45,368 nt of DNA, from positions 2,050,171 through 2,095,538 of the forward strand of contig RPFO01000131.1 in assembly GCA_009746045.1 (NCBI GenBank). The letters run 5' to 3'. Position 1 is the first letter of the stretch, and every line of letters starts with the position of its first letter. Below the pieces are notes generated by a model. The model was not told where the DNA came from. It was given only the letters and a program-made list of their open reading frames with translations, and searched no databases. The translations under genes were made by a program, and so were the position numbers. Source of the stretch: Mesostigma viride. Taxonomy: Eukaryota > Streptophyta > Mesostigmatophyceae > Mesostigmatales > Mesostigmataceae. This document shows, in pieces, positions 1 to 12,327 of the stretch.

Positions 1-185
1 CTGGATCGGCCTCGTTCGGGTCACCAATGACTTATATGTCTGGCGCGACAACGAGGTTGCCACGTACCAGAACTGGGATGATTCGCCCGGGACTGGTTGT
101 GTGATGATGTACCAGGAAGATGGCCTATGGAATCCAACCAACTGTTTTTTCAGCAGTGCTGGCCGCGTCTGCCAGATCAAACAAT
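1..185 (+). CDS. C-type lectin-like domain exon (C-terminal half)
   Basis: Reading from base 2 gives WIGL, then W-R-D-N, Y-Q-N-W, a Cys-containing G-x-G-C, G-x-W and two spaced Cys ending C-Q-I-K. This is the WIGL/W/C/C layout of the second half of a C-type lectin fold. There is no obvious EPN or QPD sugar-binding triplet in the visible part, so carbohydrate binding cannot be asserted. The exon probably ends at 185 before GTACGG, a weak donor, which would give a phase-1 junction like those that follow. The open frame runs on to 292 but loses its Cys pattern, which I take as intron read-through. Confidence 0.7.
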
Positions 186-3100
186 GTACGGCCCTCACCA
201 TCTGCATACAGCACATACAATGGTCTTGTGGTGTAACTCTCTTCCCTGGTATTTTCTTAAATAGAATATCGTACAGTACGGCTCCGCCATGATGAGGTGA
301 ACGGGATGGGTGCGCGCAAGCATGGTGAGGCAAGTTGCGTTCAGTGGTGTACTCCCGTCGATGCATCCCGTAGGTCAACACATGAAGGCATCGATCAAAC
401 AGTGTGCTGACGCAGTTGACATCAAGCGTCAGTGCGCATATACGCAACTACATCAGTACATGGATGGACCATACTGTTTAATGAGTGACCCTTGTGGTAT
501 TGTTGCTGTATCGACTCGTGTATTACAACTTAAACTGTGCACTGTTACTCACTTATCACTATCATGGGGTGGTCATCTGTCCTGTTTTATATTTATCTTA
601 TTGGGTGGTTAGTTGTCGGGTATGATCAGCAAGCTTCTTATGGCCCGCCACGATCTGTGTATGCCTCAGGGATGTCTCCCTGGCCAGGGTAGCACCATCC
701 CCCACGAGGAAGGATGCTCTTTGTCCTCGTCGGACACAAATGTCCATATGATAATGCAAGCGTCATAGTTTACCCTGTTTACTGTGTGCTCGTTATGCCT
801 CAGAGCTTTCTCCATGTACATACGATGGAGCATGCATGCTCGCGCTAGCGTACAACCGCCATTCCACTCCTACGTGGGGGGCGAATTGCGGTTGATGCTG
901 TGCGGCAGGTAGCAAGGAGTGGGACGTCAGATGGCTGGTGTGGGGCTGAATAGCACATTTCCAGGTGAAAAGCGCATTGAGATCAACATGGTGGTAGAGG
1001 CTGGGTGTTGAAAAGTGCGGCACCTGGAACCAGCTGGCCTGTAGCTGATTCGTGCGTGCCCGTTCACATCATGTACAGACAGTATGACACGAAACTCTCA
1101 TGAGACTGCCGATGGACTTACCAAAGAGACCTTAAGGACCTCCCACGAATGCTCCCTCGCAGATTTTAAATTTTGACTTGAATTCCCTACTAGCAGCATG
1201 TAAAACCCTTTGACTAGAATTTCATGAGGAGTAGTTTGTCTCGGGGGGGAGGCCATGCCGTATGCAGCACTTGCAAGGGAATGCCGGGTGGGTGGTTCCA
1301 TGCAGGGGGGTCACCAGCCTTAAGGGTGCAAGACACAGTTGACACGTGGGGGCGGTTCCCACCTTTTCATTCATTTCGCGCGATTGAGCAGAAAAGTTGG
1401 CTTGACCGTTGTGCAGAGCGAAGACAAGGCGCGCAGTGGGACACTGTGACATGATTAGAATCATGCGTGGGCGGTGCCTGCCCGTGAGGCCTCCGGACTG
1501 GTGTCTTCTCCATTTTTACTGATGTGCTTTGCCTGGTGTGTGAACTCCTATGCATTTTCCTTGCTTACGCCTCACATCTTTTGTGATGTGCCCGTTCAGT
1601 CTGTGGGAAAGATGCCAACTGCCCATCCGCCACCCCGCTCTGCAATCCGGTCAAATTGAAATGCGTTGGTGAGTGCATGGAGCGCCATCATTACGGGCCA
1701 CCTTGCTGCCTATGTAGGCAGGAGCGTACTATTTTGTTTGAATGCATCTTACTACTGTCTAGCATTGGTGAGGTAGTTGTTCATTTTTGTTGGGCTGAGC
1801 CCGACCTGGCAGCCAAGGATCGGTGATTTCTATCTAAGAGTTAGTGTCCTTTGTGGACATTGGGCATGGCCTGGTAAATTGGGTGATGACGGGCTGCCTG
1901 TGCAAAGTAAGAGCAGGGAGAGGCCCGCACATTTGTCCATGCATGCCTGCCTGCTTGCCAGCACTCTGCGCGTCTGCTTGCCAGCACATTGCACTCTGTG
2001 TGTCTTCTAATTGCCAGCACATTTCATTCTGCACGTCTGCTTGCCAGCACGCATCCATGCATGGAATTCCCAAACTCGAGGTTTCATGATAAAGTGAAGC
2101 ATCCCGTAGCGGTAGCACGAAAAAGGCAGCGGCAAACAGGAAGGCAGCATTACAGACTTGGCATCGGAGAGCTTATGCTCTATATTAAGTGAGACAACTC
2201 TTGTCAAGCTGTTGTCAACAGCCTTGCTATATGACTTGGAAGTGCAGGAAATGGTTATGTGTTTTCGCACCCTTTCTTGACTTAATTTCAATGGCGCTGT
2301 GGTGGATCTGTGTAGTCGATCGTGATCAGTGTCACCCGGCCTGGCTCTGCCCAGCCCCAAATGGCAGCCCAACCAACCTGCATGCAACCCGCGTTTTGGT
2401 ATCCAAGCAAGCAGCCAACCCACATGCAGTCCGCGTCTTGAGAGTTCTGCACCTGGATTGGGCGTAGCTTGCATACCTGCCCGCTAGTGGCCCCCTTTTG
2501 GATTAGTCGTGTGAGGGGGGAGCTCCCAATAGTCTGCGTGACATGGCTGAATCAGGAAAGTACATGGCAATGTCAAATCGACATGCATGCATAGGCCTAC
2601 CTGAGCCTCTTAGCCCTCACAAGCTTAGGGCGATTTCAAGGATGTTGAGTTGTTGACACAAGCAGCATGGTAACCCGATACAGGGTTGTACGTCCCTACT
2701 CATATTCAAGGTTACAAGACCCTTCCGTTTCCGTGCTGGCGATTTAAATCATGCATTCTTTTCATGCGCGTCCTGGGCCATTGTTTCCGCATGGCAGCGG
2801 AAATGGTTCTTGTCCCAGCCGTCATAACTTGGCGCCTGTTGTGTCCCTCCCGCGCGCCACCCCTCTGTTCGCTCCGCCTCGCAGAGTGCGTCAACGACGG
2901 TCACTGCAGCGGTGGCAAGATATGCATCAATGACACCTGCGTGGGTGAGTACGGCGAGAAGACCCATCGTCTGAGGAGAGAGATGGTGAAAGGATATCTA
3001 GGTGTGGAAGATTGGAATGTATGGCCCGGGGTTGTTGGCATCAAAGCCAAGAATGCAAAGGGTGCAGCAGAGGAGCCAAGACGGCTCTCGGGCAGGGCGG

Positions 3101-6100
3101 GGGCTTGACTCTGTACAGGCCGGAGCACGGTGGCACATCGCAACAAGCAGGCGCTGAATGGGACATGTTAGCAAGCCAGCAGCCAGGTAAAAACACTTAT
3201 ACAGGCTGGTGGCACGCTCTGTTTAGGATATCTTCAGATTGCGAGAAGGACTACAATGCCGGGGTAGAACGGACAGGCAGCCTGTGGGGATTTCGAAAAG
3301 TCTGCTTCTCAATGGATCGTTGCAGATCTGGTTAGTTTCCTGGGTGAGGGGATTATGGACAGAGGTTGAGGGGGAGGTTGAGGGGGCATGGGGATGCCGT
3401 ATATGGGTTATCACCTCCTAACGATCCCTGATGACTCATCACTTCAAGCCACCATCGTCCTCCCAACCCCTCTACCCCTAAGAGTTCCTATCGCCTTAAT
3501 ACATCGATGGAGGAAGGTTACTGTCTTATCAAACTTCTCTGCACCAGTCTCGCATCACCTGCGCGATATTGCAACCCTGATGTGGCCACCAGGAAAGGGT
3601 TTGTTGACAGATATTAGCGACTTAGTCGGTGATTGTGGTTTCATGCTCACGGCAGCGTGTAGCTCGCTGTAAAAATGCGCTAGGCAGCGGCAAACACTGG
3701 CATGCCACGGGGCTTGTGGTGCCTGAGTTCAAGGTGTGATAGGTGCCTTGCTTGGGTGGGCAGGTCTTTTACCTTCATGGTGATAAATATCAAAGTAAAT
3801 AACTACTTTGACCTTCATGGACTGATATCAGGATTCCGTGATTCACCATGCTTACAAACCATTTTGAAGGCGCCCAGTTGCTTGGTTCAATCCACCGTGC
3901 CCCTTTTTGTAGTATCTACCGATGTGCGGGTGCCTTTGGGGAACAATAGTGGTCTAGCTCATGCAGGTGGAAGGTTCAATGGCGGCACCGCCCGTGTGAT
4001 CATACGTACACACAGCAATACCTCAATACCAGGCTTTCAAGGTTGACCCTTGGATGTGTCTCTACCCTCACCAGATCCCCCAGTGTGCACGGGCCTCTTT
4101 CTAGGCTAGTTTTTTCTATATGTGCAGCCCCAACAGCCCAAGGATTGGACCTTTCTATTTTAAGGTTGGTTTTCCAGGCAGCCCATTGCAATGTCCCAAC
4201 CCTGCTCTCCAGGTCTTCTGTGATTTCGACGATGTTTCCCTTACCTATGTACTGCTCAAGACTTTGTGGCTAGTATTCGCTTTCCATGGTACGCTGGGGA
4301 GAAATCTGCTGCCACGACATCACACTTTTCTCGCTGGGGTGGCCCCAGAGTCATCTTGGGGGTCATTTCATTAAGATAATATATACTCGCGGACCATGCC
4401 CAGCCATAGGTAGAAGGGTCCGCTGACCTGCGGAGGTCAGCGGGCTTTTCTGGCATCTACACTGAGGATGGCCTTGAATCCTTGTCATGCCGCATCCAGC
4501 TGCTTGGGTATGCCTGCCTTGGCGACTCCCATGCTCCTCACAAGTAGTCAGCTTGCTATGCGAGGCTCCATGCCACCTGATGCTCCGCTATTTGAAGTAT
4601 GCTGCCTCATGCAATTTGACCCTCCACGGTCTTGGATGCCTCATACTAGTTGGTCCTCCACATTCTTGGATGACTCATGCTGATTGATCCTCCACGCTCT
4701 TGGATGCCTCATGCCGATTGATGCTGTTTGATGCCCTCCGGGGCATCCATGTCTGGCTGCGGTGCCCCTATACGGTGGAGCAGTGTGTAAGGACGAGTAC
4801 TGCAGCGGCGGCAAGGTCTGCAGCAGGCTCAGTGGCTGCGTGGGTGAGTGATGCATGTATATGGCGCCTACCCTTAGCCAAAGGCCTACTTGGGCTTTGC
4901 TGCTGCATGACTGGCACAGCCAGCGACGCCAGTTCATTTCTACCAAGCAGGGATGAGGGGTGCGAATTCACAAGGTAATGAGTGCGTTTCACATGGATGA
5001 GGATGGCGAGCATGCTTGCACCCTTGTCCAGAAGGCACCCTCGACAACACACCTAAAAGGGCTGTCATGCTTATTAGTCCTCTCAAGGGTTAGAACTGGT
5101 TAGAACTGGTTTGTGCGTGTCTGGTAGAAGTGGTCAAAGGGTCAAAGTTGCAGGCACACAAAGGCGCAGATGGCAGGTGATGATCCTGCCAGTAATGGGT
5201 GGTGTGGCTGAAGGGCTTCTGGCTGATGTTTGGTGGCTCGGGTGGGCATCCTGGGTGTCTAGGTGGCAGTTTCAGGTTGCATGGCGTCTCAATGGACTTC
5301 AAAACGTGGTTGCAGTGCGGAGGTATCATGAGCTAACTAGCTTGCTTTGTATGCTGGCGTATCTGTTTGCCATCAATGCAGAGTGCGCCATCGGTGACAA
5401 TGACACTTTCCGTGGGTGCAGCAGCGACGATGAGCCGTTCTGCCTTCCTCTGCAAACCTATGTGCCCGACCTCCCTGCCTCTCAGAACGACACTGGCGTG
5501 TGCATGGGTAGGTTTTTCTCCGCCGGCGCACACGCGAATGAAACCACCGGTGATGGAATGGGCTGACATGGCATAGCTTGGCTGGGTGTGGTCGGTGTGC
5601 GCGTTGTCAATGCATGCACGCGGCCCCCTTTTTCCGCCAGAAGAAAGTTTTGCGCTGCTGCAGGGGCTTGGGGATGCAGGTAGCGCTGACATACGAAAAT
5701 GAGATGCGGAAAGAGGCGAGATCACGCTGTCGATTGTCGATTGTATGGGGTGGCAAGATCTTGCTGCTTCCAACTCTTTCAGGGCTAAATTACTGGTCGT
5801 TGCCTGTTCGGCGGATCTTGACAGTCAGTCCTCGCATCCAACACCACGGCTCTGGAGTTAAATCAAGAAGGACTATCTCAGTCGCTTGTTTTTCAAGGGC
5901 GAGGCCTTGCTGAGGTTTGCTACTGTTTTCTCGGCCTGCCACGGCAAACACTCAGGCTGTGCGGGGGATTGCGCCACGCATGAAGTATAGTGAACAAGTA
6001 CAATGTATAGTGAACTATATACGATGTATATATACAGAACAATATATAGTATAGTGATCAAGTACAATGTATAAATGTATAGAGAATGAAGCTACAGTGA

Positions 6101-9100
6101 CAACATCATCCTCCTCCAATTGGTCGGTTTGTGCGGCTCCCGCTCCCTCTTTCATGTGTAGCGCGTCGAGAGGAGCAAAAATAATAAACACACCATGTCC
6201 TCTGTAAATATGGCCAACACGCCGTCATCCTTGCTAATCCCCCCCAAAAGCGGTACCGGTGCCACGAGCCATTTTCTCACACGCATTCTCGGGGGTGATG
6301 GTGCACAAGGCACCATGAATGTTTTCAGGCCTAGCTGCGCTGGGAAGCCTTAATGAATGTATCGGTACCTGCCACGCTGCACCTGTGGCTATAGCAACAG
6401 TGCTGACGGCTTAGGCCTACCGCCTCCCATGAAGTCCCTGCCCGTTTTCCCTTAGAGCGCGTGCGCCCTTTGCTGTGCCCGCCACCGGCATGTGTCGGAG
6501 TCTGCATGGCCCTGGTTTGTCTCCCTCCTGGGCGCGCAAATAGTACAGTATGGTGTGAGTCTTGCCCATCACACACCCCAGCCGTCACTGTGCTGGCGTC
6601 TACCGTACACCCCAGTGTTGCCGTGCTTGCATCTGCCTCTGCACCGCCACGCACAGCGCTGTCTTTCTTGACCGGTGCATCTCGTTTTGCGCACTTAACA
6701 TTTCTCTTGAACAATGGCGCTGAGATGCTCACGCCAGGTACTGCAAGTTTCGACGAACTTCCTGACATAATTCTTGAGTCGCCATGTCTGGTGTGGTGCC
6801 ATCAGGGCAGCCAGTTTCTTGAGCTACAGCCGCCGCATGCATTGTTTGACATGTGACAGCCGTAGCAGTGTCTGGGAGGAATGCCCAGCTGAAGTGCACG
6901 CTGGGGCTGAGACTGTGGCACTAATCTTACTGCTGGCTAGATGTGCAGTGTGCAACAAGTATGCAATGCTATGTACAGGAGAAATGCAGCATTCTTAACT
7001 GGCGGCACGCACCAATTAACATGCTTGTTGACACAACACTGCTTTGGTGGGCAGAGCCCAAGCTGTCTGTGCATCGGGCGCTCGTCTGCACTTCGAGCGC
7101 TCTGTCTGTGAATTCCAGCTGGATAGTGCCTTGTACGGTGTTCTTGTGCGTGTGCTTTGTGCCTTTGCATGTGTTAGTCATCATCGGGCATATGCCATGC
7201 ACCTGCGTTCGTAGTGTGTTTTACATGTTCAGTAATGTTATTTCTTCAAAGAAATTCATGAGCCACAACTTAGCTCATGCCACCTGTAGAGGCCGCGTTG
7301 CTAACCTCGCGTATCTTCCTAAGTGTAATTGTGGGGCAATCCTCGGTATCTCCCCTCGCCTTGATCGTGAACTGTCTCAATGGTGACGCCCCTGCTTCCG
7401 GATCCGCCTCAGGCTGCCTTGACACCGGCGCGCGCCTCGACACCGACACTGGATGCAGCGTGGATTCCCCCCTGTGTGTAGCCACCCACGAGTTCGTGAT
7501 CGGTGAAGGCGGTGTCGTCACCCCCGTCGTGGCATACAGCATGTGCTACGGTGAGTGCCATATACGTACTGATCGTGCTGCGGCAGCAGTTGTATTCTTG
7601 TATAGGCAGGCCTCACCCCCCTTCCTTCGTGTGTCATCTCGCGAGTTTGTGTCATGGGCCCATGGCTCAGTTCCCCCCATCAAGCTCTTGACGCAACCAA
7701 GATCGCAACGTGAAAATGCTAGGCCGGTCCATCCCATCGCTCCGTCCCCTCCTGTGGCCAACCAGAAATAAGATGCCTTCGACCTATGGCAAGTATCCAG
7801 GTCACCACGTTACTCCCCCTTTCATGATGGTTTAGTCATCCTTGGTTGCTGCATCGGCAAGCTTCGTATTCTACCCCGCCTTTTACTTGAGAGGTCAGAG
7901 CTTTTTATCACACCAAATGTTGTGCCTCCTGCACGAATGCCTCTATTGAGAGGAGATTTCCTAGAGTACCATTTTCTGTCTGCAATGAGGGATGGAGACA
8001 AAGGCTATCTGCCATCCTTGCTCGTTACACAGCAGTCAGCCTGACAGTGGCATTTTTTGTTTGAGTCAAAAGGACTCGGAGGTGGGGGGGGGGGGGGGGG
8101 CGTAATTCCACTGCCTTGTGAGAGAACCACGGTCCCGCCTCAGAGATGTTGCGGAGATCGTATCTGTAAAAGTAGCCAAGGCTCTCGGAGGAGGGGCTGG
8201 AAGAATACAACAGCCTGCCTCGACACCTTGTTAGAGGATACATAGGCCGGCCCGATGGATCTTCTTCATGTTTGGTCATTTGCCCAATTTCTGCATGCGG
8301 CCATCCTTGCTGGGGACCTTCTGGACAAGGGCAGACGTGCATACAGCATCATTCGCTCCCATCGTTTTTGTTTAGGTTGTGCATAGGGTTTTTCGGCGGC
8401 CCCGTTGCTGCTATGTACTTGTGTTTCTGCCCTTGTCTGCCTGTGTTTAACTGGAAGCACTTTATAATCTATTTATAAATGCCTGTAAACATTTATTATT
8501 CAAATTGAAATTATGGGACAAATCTACGTGGTACCCTCTTGACCAGCAACTCAAGGATGGAGCTCATGGCCTGTCATTCTTGCGTCGTGTGGTTTGCGTC
8601 CTGCAGCCTGCCAGGATACGGAGACCGGCAGCACCCAGGACTTTGGCTGCTCTCCCACGCAGCCATATTGCGTGTTTGGCCGCGACGAGACTGGGTTTGG
8701 TCATGGATGCTCGGGTGCGTCGGGGGAAACGGGACATCTTTACATGTATATATTTTATATTTATATGTATGACGCGCGCTTAAGATGGACCCCCCTCTCT
8801 TCTGTGTGTGTCCACCATCTGGAGTATATCTTGCCAAATCCCCATGCATGTGTCTGCCTAGCGCTGGGCTTAAGGGAACGTTCACTACGTGACAAACGGA
8901 GTATAGTTGTTCAAGCCGAGCATAACGTGGACGACGGTGACCTGAAAAGGCTCCATCATCGCTTGGTTGGCTACCTGCCTATCTTGGCCCAGGTGCCACA
9001 GTACCCTCCCCCCTGGCCGATCTTCATGCTGCTTTCTTAGTTCCATGCTGCTTTGGAGCTGCTTGTTTTCAAGCGTACTGTAACTGTACTGACGTTGGCA

Positions 9101-11106
9101 TGTGCATGGCCATGGCTACGCTGCCTGTTTATCCTCTAGCAACTGCAACCATTCTCGTTGGTGTGAAACCAGTCGGGGCGATACCAATATCTGCGTGTGT
9201 AAGGTTCAATGGCCCGGTTTTTATTGTTCGCGTGACCCACACTCATCAGCAACGCACACTAGCTTTATTGAAACCTTTAGCCACACTTCGCCTGAGGTCC
9301 GAGAGGACAGCCAACGGCCGCGCTTTTTGAAGCTTCTGTGTAGACATCGAAGAATCAAGTACAACGCGCCTACGATAAGCATGAGTATGTGCTGCGCACG
9401 GTATGAAATGGTTACCCCGCAGGCATACGTGCAGCCAAGAATGGGCTGCTATATGGGCAACGTGTATTGGGCTCCCATAATGTTTGGCTAGCTGGCAAGT
9501 TTTCATCGGCTCTGGAACAGGAAGTGTTATAAATACTGAATATTACTGTGGCTTGCACTTAGTGCAAACCCACACGGTTATGGCTACCCACACACGTCAC
9601 GCCAAGGAGCTTACGTGCCACGTGCTTGTCTCCACATTCGCGTGATGTGCCGCCACAACCTCCTGCGCGCCATGGCAGAATACCCCAACCCAGCGTGCTT
9701 TTTCTCTTCCGATGACATCACTCCGGACGCTGACATCACCTGCCCTACCGACGTAGCGCTCGAAGCCCGCATCGAGCTGGCCCTGGAGAACTGCACAGCC
9801 ACTAGCATGAACCTGAACTCCATCGCCATCTCCATGGCCTCTGCCATGAACATATCGACATGCTCGCTTGAGCTTTCCCTGGTTCGCAACGAGGCACACA
9901 AGGACCGGCACCTGCTGGGGAGCCCCAGCAACTTCACACTGCTGCTGCTTGTTTTCGTGGCGGATGAAGCGCAAGGGAGCGCGATTCTAAACTCGACCAT
10001 TGAGCTTGCACTTACCTTGGCATTGCTCGAGGATTACGTTGGTGAGGTTGTTGCCATCAGTGTCTCAGCGGCGATAGTTCGGCTGTCAACAGTCACATCG
10101 GATCCCCATTTCGTGACGTCTGATGGGAGCAAGTTCGACTTCAACGGCGTTGCAGGCCAGACCTACTGCATTGTGACGGATGCACGCCTGCAGGTGAATG
10201 CGCGTTTCGTGGGCACCGCGGAGTCGTCCTTGGCTGTGAATGCGCCAAGTGGCAGGCCTGACACCCGCACCTGGATGGATCAGGTGGCCATCCTGTATGG
10301 AAGCGACCAGGTGCTGGTGGAGGCGGCATCTCCCCCGGGCACTCCTTTCGCCGCGTCGTTCGGCACCATCCGGGTGAATGGGGTAAGCAGACGGAAAAAC
10401 ATCCTAGATTGTGATGATGTCATGGTTGTGGTGTGCAGGTGGTATCTTTCGATGACCTATTTACAGGGGGGAAAGGCTGGTCACTTGCTGCGCACACGGC
10501 TCGCCTTTGTGCTTTTCCAGCCACTGGGTGTGTGCTCCAAGGTCATATGTTTTATTTAAAGCCGTCAGCGTAGTTCGTGCGCTCTTTCAGTCTTTGCTCG
10601 GCCAAAGAAAAGTATGGCTTAAACTTTTACTTATGATACTACCTGTTCGTTTACATGCTACTGGCTGAGAACAGTTTTACGTTTGTCCGCTTATAATGCG
10701 CCCTGTCATTCATTCATTTGCTGCTGTTGTTTGTGCTGCCTTGCAACTTGTGTGCCGCTGCACCATTTCTTGTGGGCAGGAGTTCCTCCTCGGCCGTACC
10801 TCCATGAAAAAGCTGGTGTCCGGTCTCACGGTGGCGCGCACCAAGACCCGCGTCGCGATCACCGTCCCCGATACGGGGGCTATCGAAGTGGAGGTGGTGC
10901 GCGCGGCATTCTGGCAGCCGGGTGCAGGCCCCAACCGCAACTTTCTCAACCTGCAATTCAAGGGTGTGATCGGACTCCGCCGTGCACACGGGGTCTTGGG
11001 CCAGTCACTTGGCAGCCGCAACGGGTTGCAGTTTGAGGGTGCTGCTCAGGACTATGCCACCAGCAGCATCCTTGCAACTGACTGCCTTTACAACAAATTC
11101 GGCTAG
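1..11106 (+). CDS. Modular extracellular protein (C-type lectin half, Cys-rich cassettes, EGF-like, root-cap/vWD-like), 5' partial
   Basis: The visible exons, placed by eye from GT..AG sites, are <1-185, 1600-1668, 2885-2944, 3238-3330, 4781-4843, 5382-5507, 7413-7550, 8607-8714, 9140-9231, 9679-10382 and 10780-11106 (TAG stop). Exon lengths 69, 60, 93, 63, 126, 138 and 108 are all multiples of three and all seven are flanked by phase-1 introns, so each can be added or lost without shifting the frame. The product would be a secreted or surface protein with lectin-like and Cys-rich ligand-binding modules ending in a root-cap domain. The start and signal peptide lie upstream of the window. The EGF-like exon has a phase-2 acceptor that does not fit the preceding exon, so an exon is probably missing between 8714 and 9140. 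The domain order is seen in sequence; the biological role is not known. An older retroelement remnant begins soon after the stop. Confidence 0.72.
1600..8714 (+). CDS. Seven small Cys-rich cassette exons, all phase 1
   Basis: The exons are 1600-1668 (C-G-K-D-A-N-C-P-S-A-T-P-L-C), 2885-2944 (C-V-N-D-G-H-C-S-G-G-K-I-C), 3238-3330, 4781-4843 (C-K-D-E-Y-C-S-G-G-K-V-C), 5382-5507, 7413-7550 and 8607-8714 (G-C-S-P-T-Q-P-Y-C). Each has an AG acceptor and a GTGAGT, GTAGGT, GTTAGT or GTGCGT donor. The short ones share C-x(5)-C-S-G-G-K-x-C. The long ones share C...G-C-S-x(1,2)-x-P-x-C...C. This resembles short disulfide-rich repeats of the Dickkopf/EGF-like size class, but I cannot name the family. The cassettes are separated by introns of about 0.3 to 1.9 kb with no other coding signal I could support. 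Confidence 0.68.
1944..2050. repeat. Imperfect minisatellite in an intron
   Basis: Four imperfect copies of TTGCCAGCAC, with CGTCTGC before several of them, lie in the intron between 1668 and 2885. Confidence 0.65.
4620..4730. repeat. About 41-bp imperfect tandem repeat in an intron
   Basis: Three copies of TCCTCCAC followed by TCTTGGATG(C/A)CTCAT occur just upstream of the exon at 4781. Confidence 0.65.
5986..6083. repeat. AT-rich direct repeat in an intron
   Basis: Two copies of AGTATAGTGA(A/T)CAAGTACAATGTATA, at about 5985 and 6048, surround a TATATA-rich spacer. They lie in the long intron between 5507 and 7413. No gene-like content was seen in that intron. Confidence 0.7.
9140..9231 (+). 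CDS. EGF-like exon
   Basis: The frame of codons starting at 9141 gives C-x(5)-C-x(9)-C-x-C-x(8)-C, with the second half reading C-V-C-x(5)-G-F-Y-C, the usual C-terminal half of an EGF module. The acceptor is CTCTAG ending at 9139 and the suggested donor is GTGACC at 9232, giving a phase-1 exit that matches the next exon. The entry phase is 2, unlike the neighbours, so the 5' edge or the preceding exon is uncertain. Confidence 0.5.
9679..11106 (+). CDS. Root-cap / vWD-like domain, last two exons
   Basis: Exon 9679-10382 enters in phase 1 after CATGGCAG and leaves in phase 0 at GTAAGC. Exon 10780-11106 follows GTGGGCAG and ends in TAG. An Asn/Cys-containing segment comes first, then D-P-H-F-V-T-S-D-G-S-K-F-D-F-N-G and a Y-C-I-V-T-D / V-N-A-R-F-V-G block. 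The C-terminal part has the root-cap signature: an F-K-G-V-x-G-L region, then G-V-L-G-Q, then T-S-S-I-L-A-T-D-C just before the stop. The domain therefore ends where the family normally ends and looks complete. The family (PF06830 type, vWD-related) is extracellular in land plants; its role in algae is unclear to me. Confidence 0.78.
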
Positions 11107-11714
11107 GCGGCCATACAGGTAGCCGCGGGCCTTAGGCCAACCTGGACCTGGTTCTTGTTGTAAGGTCCCGGTAGATAGGACAAACGTGGGAGTCTTAAGG
11201 TAGATACCATAGGAATGACTTCGTTGTGGGAAGACAGCCAGTAGGCAAGGGGGAGCGCTCCACGCCTAATGCCAATGGATGCCGCCCTGTACCGTCAGTA
11301 CTGGGAATATCCCCGCCGTCTGGAGCAGACTCTAGTCATGGAAGCCCCGCCATGGCAAAAAAGTCAAACGAGCTGTTCATTCAGGCAACTGAAAACCCAC
11401 GCGGAGAAGTTTCTGTGGTCAAAACCCGAAAGCCCTCACGTGATAGGATCTGGTTTCCTCCCTTCGGCCTATAGTAGGGAGAGAAGTTGACTACGTCAAA
11501 ACTTGTCCTTGTGTGGCGAGTTTTGGGGGAATTGGTTTTACTGGCCCGTTGGAGAACAAGGGTTGGGACATAGTACCCCTATGGTCAACCTGCGGTCGCG
11601 ATGATCATCGACCGCTCGGCTACTCAGAATTAATTTTTGTGTGTCTTCTCCCTTTTTCTGTTCCTTACCGGTGTGACGGAAGGGACTACGGTCCCCTATA
11701 GGGAGGGGGAGGAG
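11107..11714 (+). mobile_element. Internal 3' remnant of an older LTR retrotransposon
   Basis: The stretch directly after the host stop codon has no convincing gene. Its last 150 bp resemble the tail of the inner element before its 3' LTR (23000-23135): both have a gggacatagtac segment, an agggactacg segment, and end in a purine tract. At 11701-11714 the tract is GGGAGGGGGAGGAG, followed at once by TGTTGCGG. This is the expected polypurine tract and LTR start of the older, related element. The upstream limit of the remnant is unknown, and some of this stretch may be the 3' UTR of the preceding gene. Confidence 0.6.
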
Positions 11715-11729
11715 TGTTGCGGGCCCGAC

Positions 11730-12313
11730 TGTTACGTCCCGGCCCTTTTAGTCGGACGTAACGATGGAATAAATTACTAAGGCCTTGTGGCCGTTGTACT
11801 GGGTTGTATGAATATTGACTATTGTGTGAATTGGACTAGTTATTTTGGTCCTAGGTAGACATTTTAGGGGCCGGAGCCGTGGCGCCGCGCCAGTTCTGGG
11901 TCTGTCTATAGTTCTAGGCGTGGATCCTGTAGTTGGGGGTCGATGTCGGCCCGGATCCTACGCGGAATGAGTGACTTGGATTGTCCGGTGGGATTTGGCG
12001 TTGTATCTGCGCCGCAACCAACCAAGGTTAAATTAGTCCGAGGACAAGAGTCTCGTCCTCTTGGTTTGATGAATGATAAGTGCGAATACGCCTACACATT
12101 GAGCCCGCGGCAATTATCCATTTGTAATTGGTCTTGCTAGCCAATATAAGTGTGTACAAATTAGCCTGGTATCAAGCCGTGATGCCAGATATCTCACGAC
12201 TCACGTCGTGAAGCGCAACCTACATTATGCTACCTTGAATTATTCCTAATTCCGGCAAGGAGGGTCTTTCGCTACGTAGCTCAGGCTAGGTGTGTCTGGG
12301 CTGGGACGTAACA
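11730..12313 (+). repeat. 5' LTR
   Basis: 584 bp with 11-bp terminal inverted repeats. A likely promoter lies at 12141-12150, where CCAATATAAG holds a CCAAT-like and a TATA-like motif. AATAAA occurs near 11767. Differences from the 3' LTR seen by eye are two in the first 60 bp and one each near 11960, 12030, 12047 and 12108. Confidence 0.9.
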
Positions 12314-12314
12314 C

Positions 12315-12327
12315 TGGTTATCGGAGG
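12315..12327 (+). other. Putative primer-binding site
   Basis: TGGTTATCGGAGG lies one base after the 5' LTR. It begins with TGG, as expected for pairing to a tRNA CCA end, and partly resembles the initiator-Met site. The primer tRNA cannot be named from this window. Confidence 0.55.

Noticed and set aside
101-292. Separate small protein starting at an internal Met
   Set aside because: The Cys/Trp pattern continues upstream to base 2, so this is the end of a lectin-domain exon, and the part after 185 looks intronic.
5946-5985. Extra Cys-rich exon after CACTCAG
   Set aside because: Three Cys are in register, but no acceptable donor follows, so it was not included.
7277-7412. Longer version of the exon at 7413-7550, starting at acceptor 7289
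   Set aside because: It is also phase 1 and possible, but it adds hydrophobic sequence unlike the other modules; the acceptor at 7412 fits the Cys spacing of neighbouring exons better.
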